DNA of 64,000 nucleotides from the NCBI GenBank assembly GCA_966211795.1, contig CBIHNW010000001.1, positions 310,001 through 374,000 on the forward strand, written 5' to 3'. This document shows, piece after piece, positions 25,891-34,944 of the stretch (the stretch's first letter is position 1; every line of letters begins with the position of its first letter). The position numbers and the translations under genes are program-made. Origin of the DNA: 21-14-0-10-47-8 sp966211795 (lineage in GTDB: Bacteria; Bdellovibrionota; Bdellovibrionia; Bdellovibrionales; Bdellovibrionaceae). The notes under the pieces were generated by a model. That model ran no database searches, had not been told where the DNA came from, and saw only the letters and a program-made list of their open reading frames with translations.

Positions 25891-27186
25891 TTATTGCCAC
25901 CAATTTGGGATGCAGCCGGCAAAGCTTTTAAAGTCTAATCCGACCTTGGAGCCCGTATAGGCAACGTATGGTTTTGATTCAGGTGAGATGTTGATTGCGC
26001 TCATGTCCCGCATGCCACAACTGGTTGAGAAATGGCCACCGCTATTCTGAACTTCATTTCCGGCTACCACGACCGGCCCTGTCGCGCGATCGATATTCAA
26101 GCCAATCATGGCATTGCTGATTTTGTTGCCGCGGTATTCGCCACCAAACATGGGCTGCTGATACCAAGAGTATGAGCCGAGATAGAGACCGAAGCCGCAA
26201 CGTTTTTGCGGGCCACAGTTGATCTCGTTTTCGCTGACTTGCGAGCCGCGATAGTCACCCGCTTCCGGCGTCCACGAATGGACCATCAGGCCCGCAAAGG
26301 AAGAGCCCGAGAACGGATCGTCATGCAGAATCTTATTTTTTTGAATCAGACAATTCTGGCATCCGCCAAAAATCAAATCCACATCCGTGTTATCGAAAAA
26401 AATATTTTCCGACACCAGTGCGTTTGCATTGTTATGGACCGTCAGACCATCGGACCACATCGCATCGTCATTGTGAATGCCGTTCGGCCCGATAAAATTA
26501 TTCACGAACGTCAAACCCACGGCGGTCGCGCGAACCTCGGTTCCCGTCGAGCAAGGAGTGTTTTTCACGACCGAATTCGAGATGGTGAGTCCGGCTCCGT
26601 CCACCGTCAAAGTATCCGCCTGCATTCGGGTTGCGGAATTTCGACACATATCATGGATTTTGCGAAGCGGATTGGCCCGATCGCCATCAAATATCAAATG
26701 ATCAAGCACGACGTTTCGAGCAGAGACGTGAACCATTCCCTGCACGCCGGGCTTGTTTGAAATTGGCGCCGACATCAGCAGAACCGCACAGCGAGCACCG
26801 TCGTTCAGGGCGCAGGGCGCGTCTTTCATGGGATCGAGAGACTTGGTGCCAAGATAAACGGATTTTTGAATCACGATAGCTTGGGTGAGAATGTATTTGC
26901 CCGGCTCCAGCAGGATGCGGCTATTTTCCGGTGCTTGGTCTAAACACGATTGCAGAAGCTGGCTGACCGAAAAGTAAAGATTCGCATACTTGGCAAGCGT
27001 TGGGCATTGGAAATCTTTGAAACGACTTTCGATATTCTGTAAAGAGGGCGGCTGCATCGCTTGTGCTGCAAGCGAAGGCCGCACATCAATTGCAGCAGTT
27101 GCAAATGCAGAATATCCAGCACCACAGATGAAAAAACAAAAAACCAGTTGAAAGAGTTGGCGGCCTTTGATTTTGAACACGATCAC
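25891..27186 (-). CDS. Secreted right-handed beta-helix protein
   Basis: 431 residues with a signal peptide (LFQLVFCFFICGAGYSAFA). From about residue 100 it shows short repeated coils typical of parallel beta-helix proteins (pectate-lyase/NosD type): ARNVVLDHLIFDG, GAGLTISNSVVKN, ATAVGLTFVNNFIG, NANALVSENIFFDN and QNCLIQKNKILHD. Such proteins often bind or cleave polysaccharides. No specific catalytic residues can be assigned. The GTG at 27186 or the second GTG at 27180 could be the start, with GAAAGAG upstream. The gene lies 60 bp after the glycosidase-like gene on the same strand, so the two may be cotranscribed. Confidence 0.7.
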   Translation of the reverse strand: MIVFKIKGRQLFQLVFCFFICGAGYSAFATAAIDVRPSLAAQAMQPPSLQNIESRFKDFQCPTLAKYANLYFSVSQLLQSCLDQAPENSRILLEPGKYILTQAIVIQKSVYLGTKSLDPMKDAPCALNDGARCAVLLMSAPISNKPGVQGMVHVSARNVVLDHLIFDGDRANPLRKIHDMCRNSATRMQADTLTVDGAGLTISNSVVKNTPCSTGTEVRATAVGLTFVNNFIGPNGIHNDDAMWSDGLTVHNNANALVSENIFFDNTDVDLIFGGCQNCLIQKNKILHDDPFSGSSFAGLMVHSWTPEAGDYRGSQVSENEINCGPQKRCGFGLYLGSYSWYQQPMFGGEYRGNKISNAMIGLNIDRATGPVVVAGNEVQNSGGHFSTSCGMRDMSAINISPESKPYVAYTGSKVGLDFKSFAGCIPNWWQ

Positions 27187-27246
27187 TCTTTCAAATTCGT
27201 TATAGAGCCCACTTCAGATAAATCCCGACCAGCGTGAAGGCAGCGC

Positions 27247-29250
27247 CTATGGCACTTCGTAAGTAATTTGGCAGCGCATTTTCATTTCGTCAGATTCGGC
27301 GAAACCTTGTGCCACTTGGGCGCGGCTCATTTTATGCTCGTCGAGACTTTGTTTCCAGCCGCCAACACCATTGGTCTCGCCATCACGCAAAAGCAAAGCC
27401 TTATAAAGCTTTTGGACAAATTCTTGATTGCTCAGTGCCTGCGTTGCAGAAATAAATTCCGTGCCTGTGGAAAGCGACTTTGCGATTTGCTGACATGAAT
27501 TTTTGGATTTCATGAGCGAATCAGTTTCTTGCTGAGTCGGGGCACGACCCAAGAGTTTGCTGTAGAAAGCAATGATCATTTTCTTGCGAGATTTTTCTTC
27601 AGGTTTCAACGAAGAATCGTATTCAACCGGGATGATTGGCGTGGCTTTTATATTGTTCAGTCCTTGGCCCTGCAGGATCAACAGATTGGCGGCTGACGCC
27701 AGCGGAAGTCCCTTGATCACTTGGCTCCAGAACTGACTTTGTTCAAGACTTGGTTTTTGATGGAGCACCTTCTGAAACACGTCACTGATGACTTTCGAGC
27801 GTGCTTCCAGACTTGAGCTGACACTGAGATAATAAGCTTCCCGGCCATGGCTCTGGATGAACTGAACTCCGCTTTGAATTTCTTCGACAGAGGCCTCTCG
27901 TCCCAGTAACACCTGATAGGTGAAGGCCGGAACTTCTTCGATGTTCACTTGCGGTTCGACCAGATCTTGAATGCCCTGAAACGAAGCGCTCGTATGTCCA
28001 GTTACGTCGCGCATCCAAAAGCCGCGAGCTTGGTTCATTTGAATGTTTTTATAAATACCGGGCTCTTGTTGGCAATCACCGGTGGCGCACTCGTTATCGT
28101 AAAGCTCCCAGACCAAAAAAAGTGGTAGATGCAGTTTTTGAATCCAGTTGCGCGAGTTCTGAATGAAATTCGGAAGCAGTTTTTGAAATCCCGGTTCACG
28201 TTCTGGAATTCCGATTTCGGAAACGACGACATTCTGGCGACCAAATGCCAAGCTTGGCGCCGTGTGGGCGCGAATGAATTCGATTGATTCGGGTAAAAGC
28301 TTTCCGTCCGGATTCAGACCTGAATCGTAGGCCGAATATCCATACAGGTCACAATCCAGGCTCGGCAAGACTTCGGTGGTCAGGGATGTGATCACCAGCT
28401 TTTGTCCAACGGCTTCGGCTTGTTGGGTTCGATCTTTTAAAAGTTCAGGATGCGAAGACCGGATCACCGCATTCACTTCACACATGTGGTAAAGCGCGAC
28501 GTTGCTGGCGCTGGCTTCTTTACGTGCGCGCCGAATGGCAGATTGACGAGCCAGAAAATAATCTCGGTAGTTGTCATAGGCCACCGACGTTGGCGGAACG
28601 TAATTGGGATCCGGAAGCTTGAATTTCGGATTACCGAAATCCGCGAGATGATTGTCGCCTTCATGATTTTGGATGATAAAGACTTTGCCGGTGCCCGCAT
28701 AAGTTCGAAGCAGCGTTGAAGCCAGGTCGTAGGTTTGCTGCTCGATGTTTTGAATGTCGGCGGCGGTCAAGCGGCGGTTGTTGGGTGTCGCCCAAAGTTC
28801 GCTCGTATCAAACTCAAGCACGAACACTTCAAATGGAAGCTGCAAAGTTTTTTGATATTCGGGGTCGGACAACATTTGCGCAAAAGTTTTCTGAGGATTG
28901 ATCGTGCTGTTTTCAAAACGGTAAAAAGAAGATGAGAAAATTTCTGGTCCCAGCCAGATTTTCAATACGCTGAATCCCATAGCGCGCGCGTCCAAAGCAC
29001 CGTGCGAAAGCACGTGTTCGGCCAACAATCCGGAAGGATCATAAAGAGGTGCCGCGTGTGATGTGCCGACCAAAGTTTTCGAGTAAGGCCATGGGTAGAT
29101 AAAATCATTGGCGGTGTTTTGCGAATGCTGCAAAGGAGATGGATTGCCGGCAAGAGCTTGGCCGCTCGAAAAACCAATGATGAAAAGATAAAGGCTGAAA
29201 AATAACAGGGCCGGGAAGAAATATTTTTTGTGGTCTTTAAAGTTCGGCAT
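27247..29250 (-). CDS. Secreted glycoside-hydrolase-like protein with C-terminal DUF4214 repeats
   Basis: 667 residues. Signal peptide (YFFPALLFFSLYLFIIGFSSGQALA). The region about 60-420 resembles a TIM-barrel glycosidase, with VFIIQNHEGDNHLADFG, NVVVSEIGIPEREPG and PLFLVWELYDNE; the Glu of VVVSEIG could be catalytic (inference). The C-terminal third has DUF4214-like modules: FTYQVLLGREASVEEIQSG, IAFYSKLLGRAPTQQETD and a good final one, FVQKLYKALLLRDGETNGVGGW. DUF4214 modules occur in secreted and S-layer-associated proteins. The neighbouring 29372 gene carries the same module, suggesting a shared surface location. Confidence 0.7.
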   Translation of the reverse strand: MPNFKDHKKYFFPALLFFSLYLFIIGFSSGQALAGNPSPLQHSQNTANDFIYPWPYSKTLVGTSHAAPLYDPSGLLAEHVLSHGALDARAMGFSVLKIWLGPEIFSSSFYRFENSTINPQKTFAQMLSDPEYQKTLQLPFEVFVLEFDTSELWATPNNRRLTAADIQNIEQQTYDLASTLLRTYAGTGKVFIIQNHEGDNHLADFGNPKFKLPDPNYVPPTSVAYDNYRDYFLARQSAIRRARKEASASNVALYHMCEVNAVIRSSHPELLKDRTQQAEAVGQKLVITSLTTEVLPSLDCDLYGYSAYDSGLNPDGKLLPESIEFIRAHTAPSLAFGRQNVVVSEIGIPEREPGFQKLLPNFIQNSRNWIQKLHLPLFLVWELYDNECATGDCQQEPGIYKNIQMNQARGFWMRDVTGHTSASFQGIQDLVEPQVNIEEVPAFTYQVLLGREASVEEIQSGVQFIQSHGREAYYLSVSSSLEARSKVISDVFQKVLHQKPSLEQSQFWSQVIKGLPLASAANLLILQGQGLNNIKATPIIPVEYDSSLKPEEKSRKKMIIAFYSKLLGRAPTQQETDSLMKSKNSCQQIAKSLSTGTEFISATQALSNQEFVQKLYKALLLRDGETNGVGGWKQSLDEHKMSRAQVAQGFAESDEMKMRCQITYEVP

Positions 29251-29313
29251 TAATGACTCTTTTTCGAATTAGGAAAGCTCATCAAAGCTGAAGTTCTGAG
29301 ACTGATTTTTTAT

Positions 29314-29345
29314 AAAAAAAAAGCCGCCTTTTCAAGGGCGGCTTT
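29314..29345 (-). terminator. Terminator of the small DUF4214 gene
   Basis: On the minus strand GCCGCC and GGCGGC form a stem with an 8-nt loop, followed by an uninterrupted run of nine T or more. Confidence 0.9.
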
Positions 29346-29371
29346 CATAATTGCATTTTCGTTACTGTTGT

Positions 29372-29986
29372 TTAGTAAACGTACAGGTGACGGAATTCTT
29401 CAGAATTTACAAAGCCTGACAGAACTTCGCCGCCACGGCCTTGATCAAGAAGATTGGTCCATCCACGAACGCCTTCTGGCTCACCTTCGCGACGGAGGAG
29501 CTCACGGTACAAGTTGCGGACGATGTCCACGTTGCGATAGCGAGGCTCGATGTTTTGGCGAAATTCTTGGCTGTCGCCAATTCCCACTGCAACATTCGTC
29601 AAGCCTTGCAGACCTTGAGACTGGATGGTCCAAACTGCATTCTGGAAACCACCACTGTCTGGCTCACGGAACAACATTCCACGATACAGAGCGCGAACGA
29701 TTTGTGGAGCACTTTGTGACAGGTGGGATTGGTTGATGCCACCATGATCTCCACCGTGGCCGCCATGTCCGCCACCGCCTGGATAGCCGGGGTGCCCGCC
29801 GTTACCGTTGCCATTGCCTGGGTAACCAGGGTTTCCACCATGTCCGCCACCAGGAAAACCTGGTTGTCCACCGGGACCATGGCCATTACCGGGACCATGA
29901 CCATTATCTGGGTAAGCTTGAGCTTGGGTCAGACCCATTGTGAGGATAAGAGCAAGAGCTGCTAAAAATTGAAATCTGTTGTTCAT
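29372..29986 (-). CDS. Small secreted Gly/His/Pro-rich protein with DUF4214 domain
   Basis: About 204 residues. Signal peptide (FQFLAALALILTMGLTQAQA), then about 65 residues of GHGPG, GGNPGYPG and related Gly/Pro/His repeats, a flexible and possibly metal-binding spacer. The C-terminal 110 residues hold two DUF4214-type units: IVRALYRGMLFREPDSGGFQ and IVRNLYRELLRREGEPEG followed by GWTNLLDQG and GFVNSEEF. The start at 29986 has AAGGAGA upstream, which decides against an 8-residue extension. It ends in a strong terminator. It was probably transcribed separately from the 27247 gene. Confidence 0.8.
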   Translation of the reverse strand: MNNRFQFLAALALILTMGLTQAQAYPDNGHGPGNGHGPGGQPGFPGGGHGGNPGYPGNGNGNGGHPGYPGGGGHGGHGGDHGGINQSHLSQSAPQIVRALYRGMLFREPDSGGFQNAVWTIQSQGLQGLTNVAVGIGDSQEFRQNIEPRYRNVDIVRNLYRELLRREGEPEGVRGWTNLLDQGRGGEVLSGFVNSEEFRHLYVY

Positions 29987-30459
29987 CGAATTCTCCTTAT
30001 GCAGATGCATGGTTTAATTTCGAAGCGTGTTTGGGGCTTCATTTTGCCTACACACTTGGATGTAGCAAAGAAAGGGCCAGTGTGAAACTTTGGCCTTGGT
30101 GTCATATTGTCACCAAAAATTGCAGCAATTTTAGAAATCTCTCGAAAGAAAATTCACGCTAAAAATAAAATTATATTTATTGTTATTTGTCAGAGTGCTG
30201 ACTCTTTGAGCGATCTGAAAAAAAAAGAGCTGTCAAAATGAGTGAATGATCTCATTTTCTATACATTGAAGAACATCCGGTTCGATCGAAACCATCAAAA
30301 GAAAACGATAAAACTTTGCATCACAATTCGGCGCCAGCGAGCGTTCAATTTTGCTCTAGTCAATTCACCCCGCAAAAATGGGTCAAGATGGCATAATCTC
30401 GGAAATTAAAAATCGATTTCCAGAAGATCAGCGTATTCAACTTCGCGATCCGTTTGGGA
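29987..30459. other. AT-rich intergenic region
   Basis: About 470 bp with no credible gene. It must hold the promoter of the 29372 gene and the end of the NHL-protein message. Two short palindromes are visible: AGAGT-gctg-ACTCT (30192-30205) and AAAATGAG/CTCATTTT (30235-30258). No named element recognised. Confidence 0.5.
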
Positions 30460-32568
30460 TCAATACATCTGCATGACTCCGGCCGAGTTGAATTTCAGAA
30501 CGCGGTTGTTGTCAGTATCGCCAACGTAGATATTGCCGTTAGCGTCGACTCCCAATCCTTCGGCGCTCATGAAGGGGTCAGCGGTCCCGCCACCCGAGCT
30601 AAACTTGGAAATAAAGCTTCCAGTCGTGCTGATTGTTTGAACTCGATCATTGTTCGTATCCATGATCAGCAGATCTCCGCCCAACGTCAGCTTGATGTCG
30701 CTCGGGTTATTCACCTGTCCATCGCCTGCGCCCGCGGTCGCAAGTTCCGCAATAAAGGCGCCGGTCGAGTCAAATTTTTGAACGCGATCATTATAGGTGT
30801 CCGCCACATAAATATTGCCTGACGGATCCGTGACCACGCTTTGCGGATAGCTCATTTGTCCATTTGCGGATCCGGTGGTGCCAAACTTTAAAAGAAAACC
30901 ACCGGCGGAATTAAATTTCTGCACCCGATCGTTTGCGCTATCGGCGACAAAAATATTTCCAGAGGCATCAATCGATATTCCCGAAGGTTCATCGAATTGT
31001 CCATTGCCCGAGCCGTGCGAGCCAAATTTTGAAATGAAGACTCCACTGCTGGAAAATTTTTGAACGCGGTAATTAAACATGTCCGTTACGTAAATGTTAT
31101 CGCTGGCATCGATCGCGATGCCGCCAGTGATATCAAATTGTCCGTCGCCAGAACCGGTCGAGCCGAATTGCAAGAGATAGACGCCCGTGGGACTAAACTT
31201 TTGGATGCGATCATGATTCGAATCCACGACATACAAGTTGCCTTGTGAATCGAACGCCGATTTCGTCGGCTTCAGCAATCCACCGTTGGCTTTCGAGCCT
31301 GACCCGAGTTGGGTGAGCAAGGTGCCGCTCGAATCATATTTTGTAATCTGATAAATGTTACTGGCGTAAACGTTTCCGCTGGGGTCGACGGACACGTATT
31401 CTTGCGAAACTTCGGCAGCGCCAAATTGCAAAACATAGGCGCCGCCCGAAGTGAACTTTTGTATTCGGTGATTCGCCAGATCGGAAACATAAATTTCGTC
31501 GCTGGCATTGATCGCGATGCTGTTCAAATTGGAGAACTGCCCATTTCCCGAGCCGGCGGTCCCGAACTGAGATTGATAAATGCCGTTCGAGTTGAACTTC
31601 TGCACGCGATTGTTAAATCCGTCCGCCACGAAGATATTTCCCGCCGTATCAAGCGCGACGCCGCTGACGCCATTGAACTCGCCATCGGCGCTTCCGAACG
31701 AACCAAATGTGCGGAGAAAAGCTCCGGTCGATGAAAAAACTTGGATTCGATTGTTTCCTGAATCGACGACGTAAACTTGATCCAAAGTATCGACGGCGAG
31801 AGATTTTGGCGAATTGAATTCACCATCCGCATTGCCGGTGGTGCCGAATTGCAGAAGGTAATGGCCGTCAGCATCGAACTTTTGAATCCGATCTAATATC
31901 TGATCGGATACGTAAATATTGTTTTGCGAATCGACCGCCACACCGATGGGACCCGAAAATTCCCCGTTCCCATTTCCCGGAGCGCCGATGATGGCCAGCT
32001 GCACACCGGACGAATTCATTTTGATCACTTGCAGATTTTTGTTATCGACAACATAGAGATTGCCGTCCGCATCCGTCGTCGTTTGCGAAACCTGAAAACG
32101 ATAATCAAGACGGCCTAAGGGAAAACCAATGCCGGTTTCAAAATTTGCAACGTACGAGACAGAAGTGGTGCTGCAACTGCCATTCGACTTCTTGGCGTAA
32201 AATGAATAAGAGCCGTACTGCAAATTCAATGTCACATTTGCGGAGGTCGAAGATGCCGTTGTCTGCGCAACCGAAGTGGTACAATTCGCGTCCGTGTAGA
32301 TGTTCACGACGTCGCCCGCTACCAGGTTCTGCAATAACAGCACGGGATTCAGTGATTTCGACAATGCCGTGTTTGGACTGCTGAGACTGAAGCTGAAGCT
32401 GGCAGGTAAGGTGGTCGTGGTGGTGGTTGATTCGGCCGAATCAGCTGCGGTCGTATTCGCCTTAAAGCAAGCGCAGTGAAGCAGGCCAATAGCGACCAAT
32501 AGGAGCAGGCGGCCCAGTCTGAAACTCTGATCATTCGATAAACGTCCCACGAAGACCTTATCGGACAT
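30460..32568 (-). CDS. NHL-repeat surface lipoprotein (probable double six-bladed propeller)
   Basis: 702 residues. Signal sequence and a Cys-rich end of the hydrophobic run (LLHCACF), probably lipidated, then a short poly-Thr linker. Residues about 60-140 form an Ig-like or beta-sandwich segment with two Cys. From about residue 150 to the end I count twelve NHL units of the form G(S/T)xGxxDGEF...P..IAVDxxGNIYVxDxxNxRVQKF, with one or two weak ones. Twelve units suit two six-bladed propellers. NHL propellers bind proteins, RNA or glycans and lack a shared catalytic site. The linker resembles that of the 17556 lipoprotein. Confidence 0.8.
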   Translation of the reverse strand: MSDKVFVGRLSNDQSFRLGRLLLLVAIGLLHCACFKANTTAADSAESTTTTTTLPASFSFSLSSPNTALSKSLNPVLLLQNLVAGDVVNIYTDANCTTSVAQTTASSTSANVTLNLQYGSYSFYAKKSNGSCSTTSVSYVANFETGIGFPLGRLDYRFQVSQTTTDADGNLYVVDNKNLQVIKMNSSGVQLAIIGAPGNGNGEFSGPIGVAVDSQNNIYVSDQILDRIQKFDADGHYLLQFGTTGNADGEFNSPKSLAVDTLDQVYVVDSGNNRIQVFSSTGAFLRTFGSFGSADGEFNGVSGVALDTAGNIFVADGFNNRVQKFNSNGIYQSQFGTAGSGNGQFSNLNSIAINASDEIYVSDLANHRIQKFTSGGAYVLQFGAAEVSQEYVSVDPSGNVYASNIYQITKYDSSGTLLTQLGSGSKANGGLLKPTKSAFDSQGNLYVVDSNHDRIQKFSPTGVYLLQFGSTGSGDGQFDITGGIAIDASDNIYVTDMFNYRVQKFSSSGVFISKFGSHGSGNGQFDEPSGISIDASGNIFVADSANDRVQKFNSAGGFLLKFGTTGSANGQMSYPQSVVTDPSGNIYVADTYNDRVQKFDSTGAFIAELATAGAGDGQVNNPSDIKLTLGGDLLIMDTNNDRVQTISTTGSFISKFSSGGGTADPFMSAEGLGVDANGNIYVGDTDNNRVLKFNSAGVMQMY

Positions 32569-32721
32569 AGGTCTGGGGGTCTTAAGAAACGCGGGTTTAA
32601 GATTTGGTCAAAATTACTTTAAAAAATAGGGCGGGACAAGATTCTGTAAAACTCTTCATGTTCACGTCTCAAAATGAGCACTCGAAATCAATGAGATGAG
32701 ATGAACTTTCGAAACAATTGG

Positions 32722-32750
32722 CCATCTGCCGTCACGATGACGGCAGATGG
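32722..32750. terminator. Perfect 13-bp hairpin between two lipoprotein genes
   Basis: CCATCTGCCGTCA (32722-32734) pairs perfectly with TGACGGCAGATGG (32738-32750), with a 3-nt loop. There is no T-run on either side. It follows the stop of the 32764 minus-strand gene, so it probably marks the 3' end of that message. Confidence 0.6.
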
Positions 32751-32763
32751 AACTCGAGACATA

Positions 32764-34134
32764 TTATTTATTGTCGTCATCGCCCAGGACATTGACCAGA
32801 ACCAAAGTGGATCCGTCACGCTCGGCGCGATCTTCAATTTCGTTGACCAGCGCTTGATAGCTAGTTGGTTTTTCCCAGCTCAGCAGAGCATTCAAAAGAA
32901 TCTCGGCGTTGATCGCATTCAGACTGAAAAACGAAGGCAAACCATTCGAAATGATATCCAAATTCTTCGTGCCCTTGGGATCCAACGTTGGGTTGAGCTG
33001 AGACTTCATGTCGAAAAATGGCAGGGTGTAGTACGAGTAACTGTTGCAGCCCGCCCAATAAATCAATTGATAATCCGGCGACAAAGAAAAGTGCTCGGGA
33101 TTGCTGTACATGATGGATTGGAATGACTGAGCATCAAAACCAGATCCCACGCGTGAGTGACCGAACCAGCCAAAAAACCCTTCTTTGCGAGCCGCATAGC
33201 TTTCGGCGAACAACATCATCTGATCCACGCCGGCTGCCGCAACAACGGAAACGATGATCTTGGTGCCGTTCTGAACGCCGGTGTAGCGAGACCCAATTGT
33301 CAGTTCCGAAGATCCGCCTTCATATTCAGATTGCAAGATCGCGGTCTTTTGAAAACCAAGCTTCGCCAAAGTTTTCCCCGCTTTGCGCTCGAATTTCTGA
33401 AATTCACGCATTCCTGGATCGTAATCTTGAAAGGGATTTGGTTGATCTGCATCATTGACGTATCCAAAAGCGAAGGTCATTTGCAGAACTTTTTCGCCAT
33501 TCACGGTTTGGATCATGCGGCTGTATTCAGGAAAGGACTCGGTCGTCTGGGCGGATTCGGCGCCAAAGTTCAAAGCCACATTTTGGTAATGCACACCGAG
33601 CTGATGATCACAGCCTGAGCGAGATGGATCCCAAAAATACCAGAAGAATCCAGCATCTTGATGCTCGGGTTCCGCGTCTCCGCACTTCACCCAGTTTGGC
33701 GTGTTTTGCATATCACCTTGAAAGGGAACCGGAAAGCTCACTTGGCCGATCGGGAAATCGCGGGTGATCAACCAAGAAGCGCTGTAATCATAAGGAACGT
33801 AAACCAAACCGTTCTGCAGTTGTGCATCCTGAACACGGATCGAGATTTTCTCATCACGCTGAGGTCCACCCCATTCGCGCAGAACCAAGGGGCCAAATAA
33901 AAACCGCACGGTGCGCGAGATTTCCCAATTGCCCACCGCGCTGGGATTGGCTTTCACCGCATCCAGATCCGTGTATTGGGTTTGATAGAAAGCCGTGAAG
34001 CTGACCTGACGTTCAGTCCCTTTTGACGAGTACAGCTTTTGGGTCGCGGCATCGATTTGGGCTTGGGTTGAAGGCCTTTGCTGTGAGCAAGCCATCAGCG
34101 CCAGGCTGGCGATAAATAATAAAATATTTCTCAT
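32764..34134 (-). CDS. Lipoprotein, possible caspase-like (clan CD) fold
   Basis: 456 residues, with a lipoprotein signal peptide (LALMAC, Cys about residue 16). No family recognised. The last 200 residues show a pattern seen in clan CD peptidases: a hydrophobic strand (TKIIVSVVAAAG), FFGWFGHSRVG with His326, then QLIYWAGCNSY with Cys363, and later GTKNLDIISNGLPSFF. The His-Cys spacing and the G-C before a Ser fit such an active site, although the usual order is His-Gly and not Gly-His. It may instead be an inactive homologue or unrelated. It stands alone on the minus strand and ends at a perfect hairpin. Confidence 0.55.
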   Translation of the reverse strand: MRNILLFIASLALMACSQQRPSTQAQIDAATQKLYSSKGTERQVSFTAFYQTQYTDLDAVKANPSAVGNWEISRTVRFLFGPLVLREWGGPQRDEKISIRVQDAQLQNGLVYVPYDYSASWLITRDFPIGQVSFPVPFQGDMQNTPNWVKCGDAEPEHQDAGFFWYFWDPSRSGCDHQLGVHYQNVALNFGAESAQTTESFPEYSRMIQTVNGEKVLQMTFAFGYVNDADQPNPFQDYDPGMREFQKFERKAGKTLAKLGFQKTAILQSEYEGGSSELTIGSRYTGVQNGTKIIVSVVAAAGVDQMMLFAESYAARKEGFFGWFGHSRVGSGFDAQSFQSIMYSNPEHFSLSPDYQLIYWAGCNSYSYYTLPFFDMKSQLNPTLDPKGTKNLDIISNGLPSFFSLNAINAEILLNALLSWEKPTSYQALVNEIEDRAERDGSTLVLVNVLGDDDNK

Positions 34135-34239
34135 TTTAGATCCTCGGGGGGTTATGGGGGCGCCGAGGTCTTACCAAGGATTCGCGTGGACCGCGAATAC
34201 ATTTCTTAAATAGGCAAATGCATGAAAATAATAAAGGCT

Positions 34240-34935
34240 TTAAGCCGCGCCCTTAGCGACCTTCGAAGACCGAATCCACAGTCGAATGGGCGTGAGTTCT
34301 TTCTCGGTGAAGCCGATAAAATGCACCACGACGTGAAAGAAATTGTCATTAGGACGCCACTCACAAGAAACGACTCTGAGAAAAGGTGGGAGAATGCCAA
34401 GTTCGCTGAAGAACTCGCTTTTTAGCTTCACCCGTTGGCCCACGGGAACGGGGAGGGCGGAATGAATTTCCAGTCCGGCCTCGGTGATTTGCACGATTTC
34501 CGTTGTCATATCCCATTCGGCCGCGACTTTGACAGCACCGGGGGTGAAGGCCTGGTCTGGCTTTGCCTTGCCCTCTAAAAGACTGGTGACCTTTGAGAGA
34601 AGAATTTCGGGATCGACGGGCTTAACGACATAATCATCTGCACCACTTTGGATGGCGCGTTCGATGTCGCGTCGGTCTCGGCGTCCAGTGACCATGATAA
34701 CCGGGATCGAGCTCAATTCCGGTCGTTTGCGCATCGTTTTAACAAAATCAAAACCAGTGACCCCGCCAGGCATCATGATATCCGAAATCACCAGATCGAA
34801 TGCTTCGCTTGCTATTTTTTCTAAGGCGTCGCGGGGCTCTTTGCAAGCGACCGTCATGTGTCCACGAGACTGCAAGATTGAATTCAAAATTTTTTGCATG
34901 CTCTCATTGTCATCGACCACTAAAACTTTGGCCAT
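34240..34935 (-). CDS. Response regulator with C-terminal PilZ-like domain
   Basis: 231 residues. Residues 1-120 are a receiver domain with the acidic pocket VVDDN, the phosphorylated Asp in VISDIMMPGG (about residue 54), Thr in IMVTGR and the Lys of VVKPVDP. The C-terminal 100 residues look like a PilZ-type beta-barrel, but no RxxxR motif is clear, so c-di-GMP binding is doubtful. It starts 9 bp after the stop of the hybrid kinase gene, so the two share an operon and the kinase is the likely phosphodonor. Start ATG at 34935. Confidence 0.8.
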   Translation of the reverse strand: MAKVLVVDDNESMQKILNSILQSRGHMTVACKEPRDALEKIASEAFDLVISDIMMPGGVTGFDFVKTMRKRPELSSIPVIMVTGRRDRRDIERAIQSGADDYVVKPVDPEILLSKVTSLLEGKAKPDQAFTPGAVKVAAEWDMTTEIVQITEAGLEIHSALPVPVGQRVKLKSEFFSELGILPPFLRVVSCEWRPNDNFFHVVVHFIGFTEKELTPIRLWIRSSKVAKGAA

Positions 34936-34944
34936 ACAGTCCTC

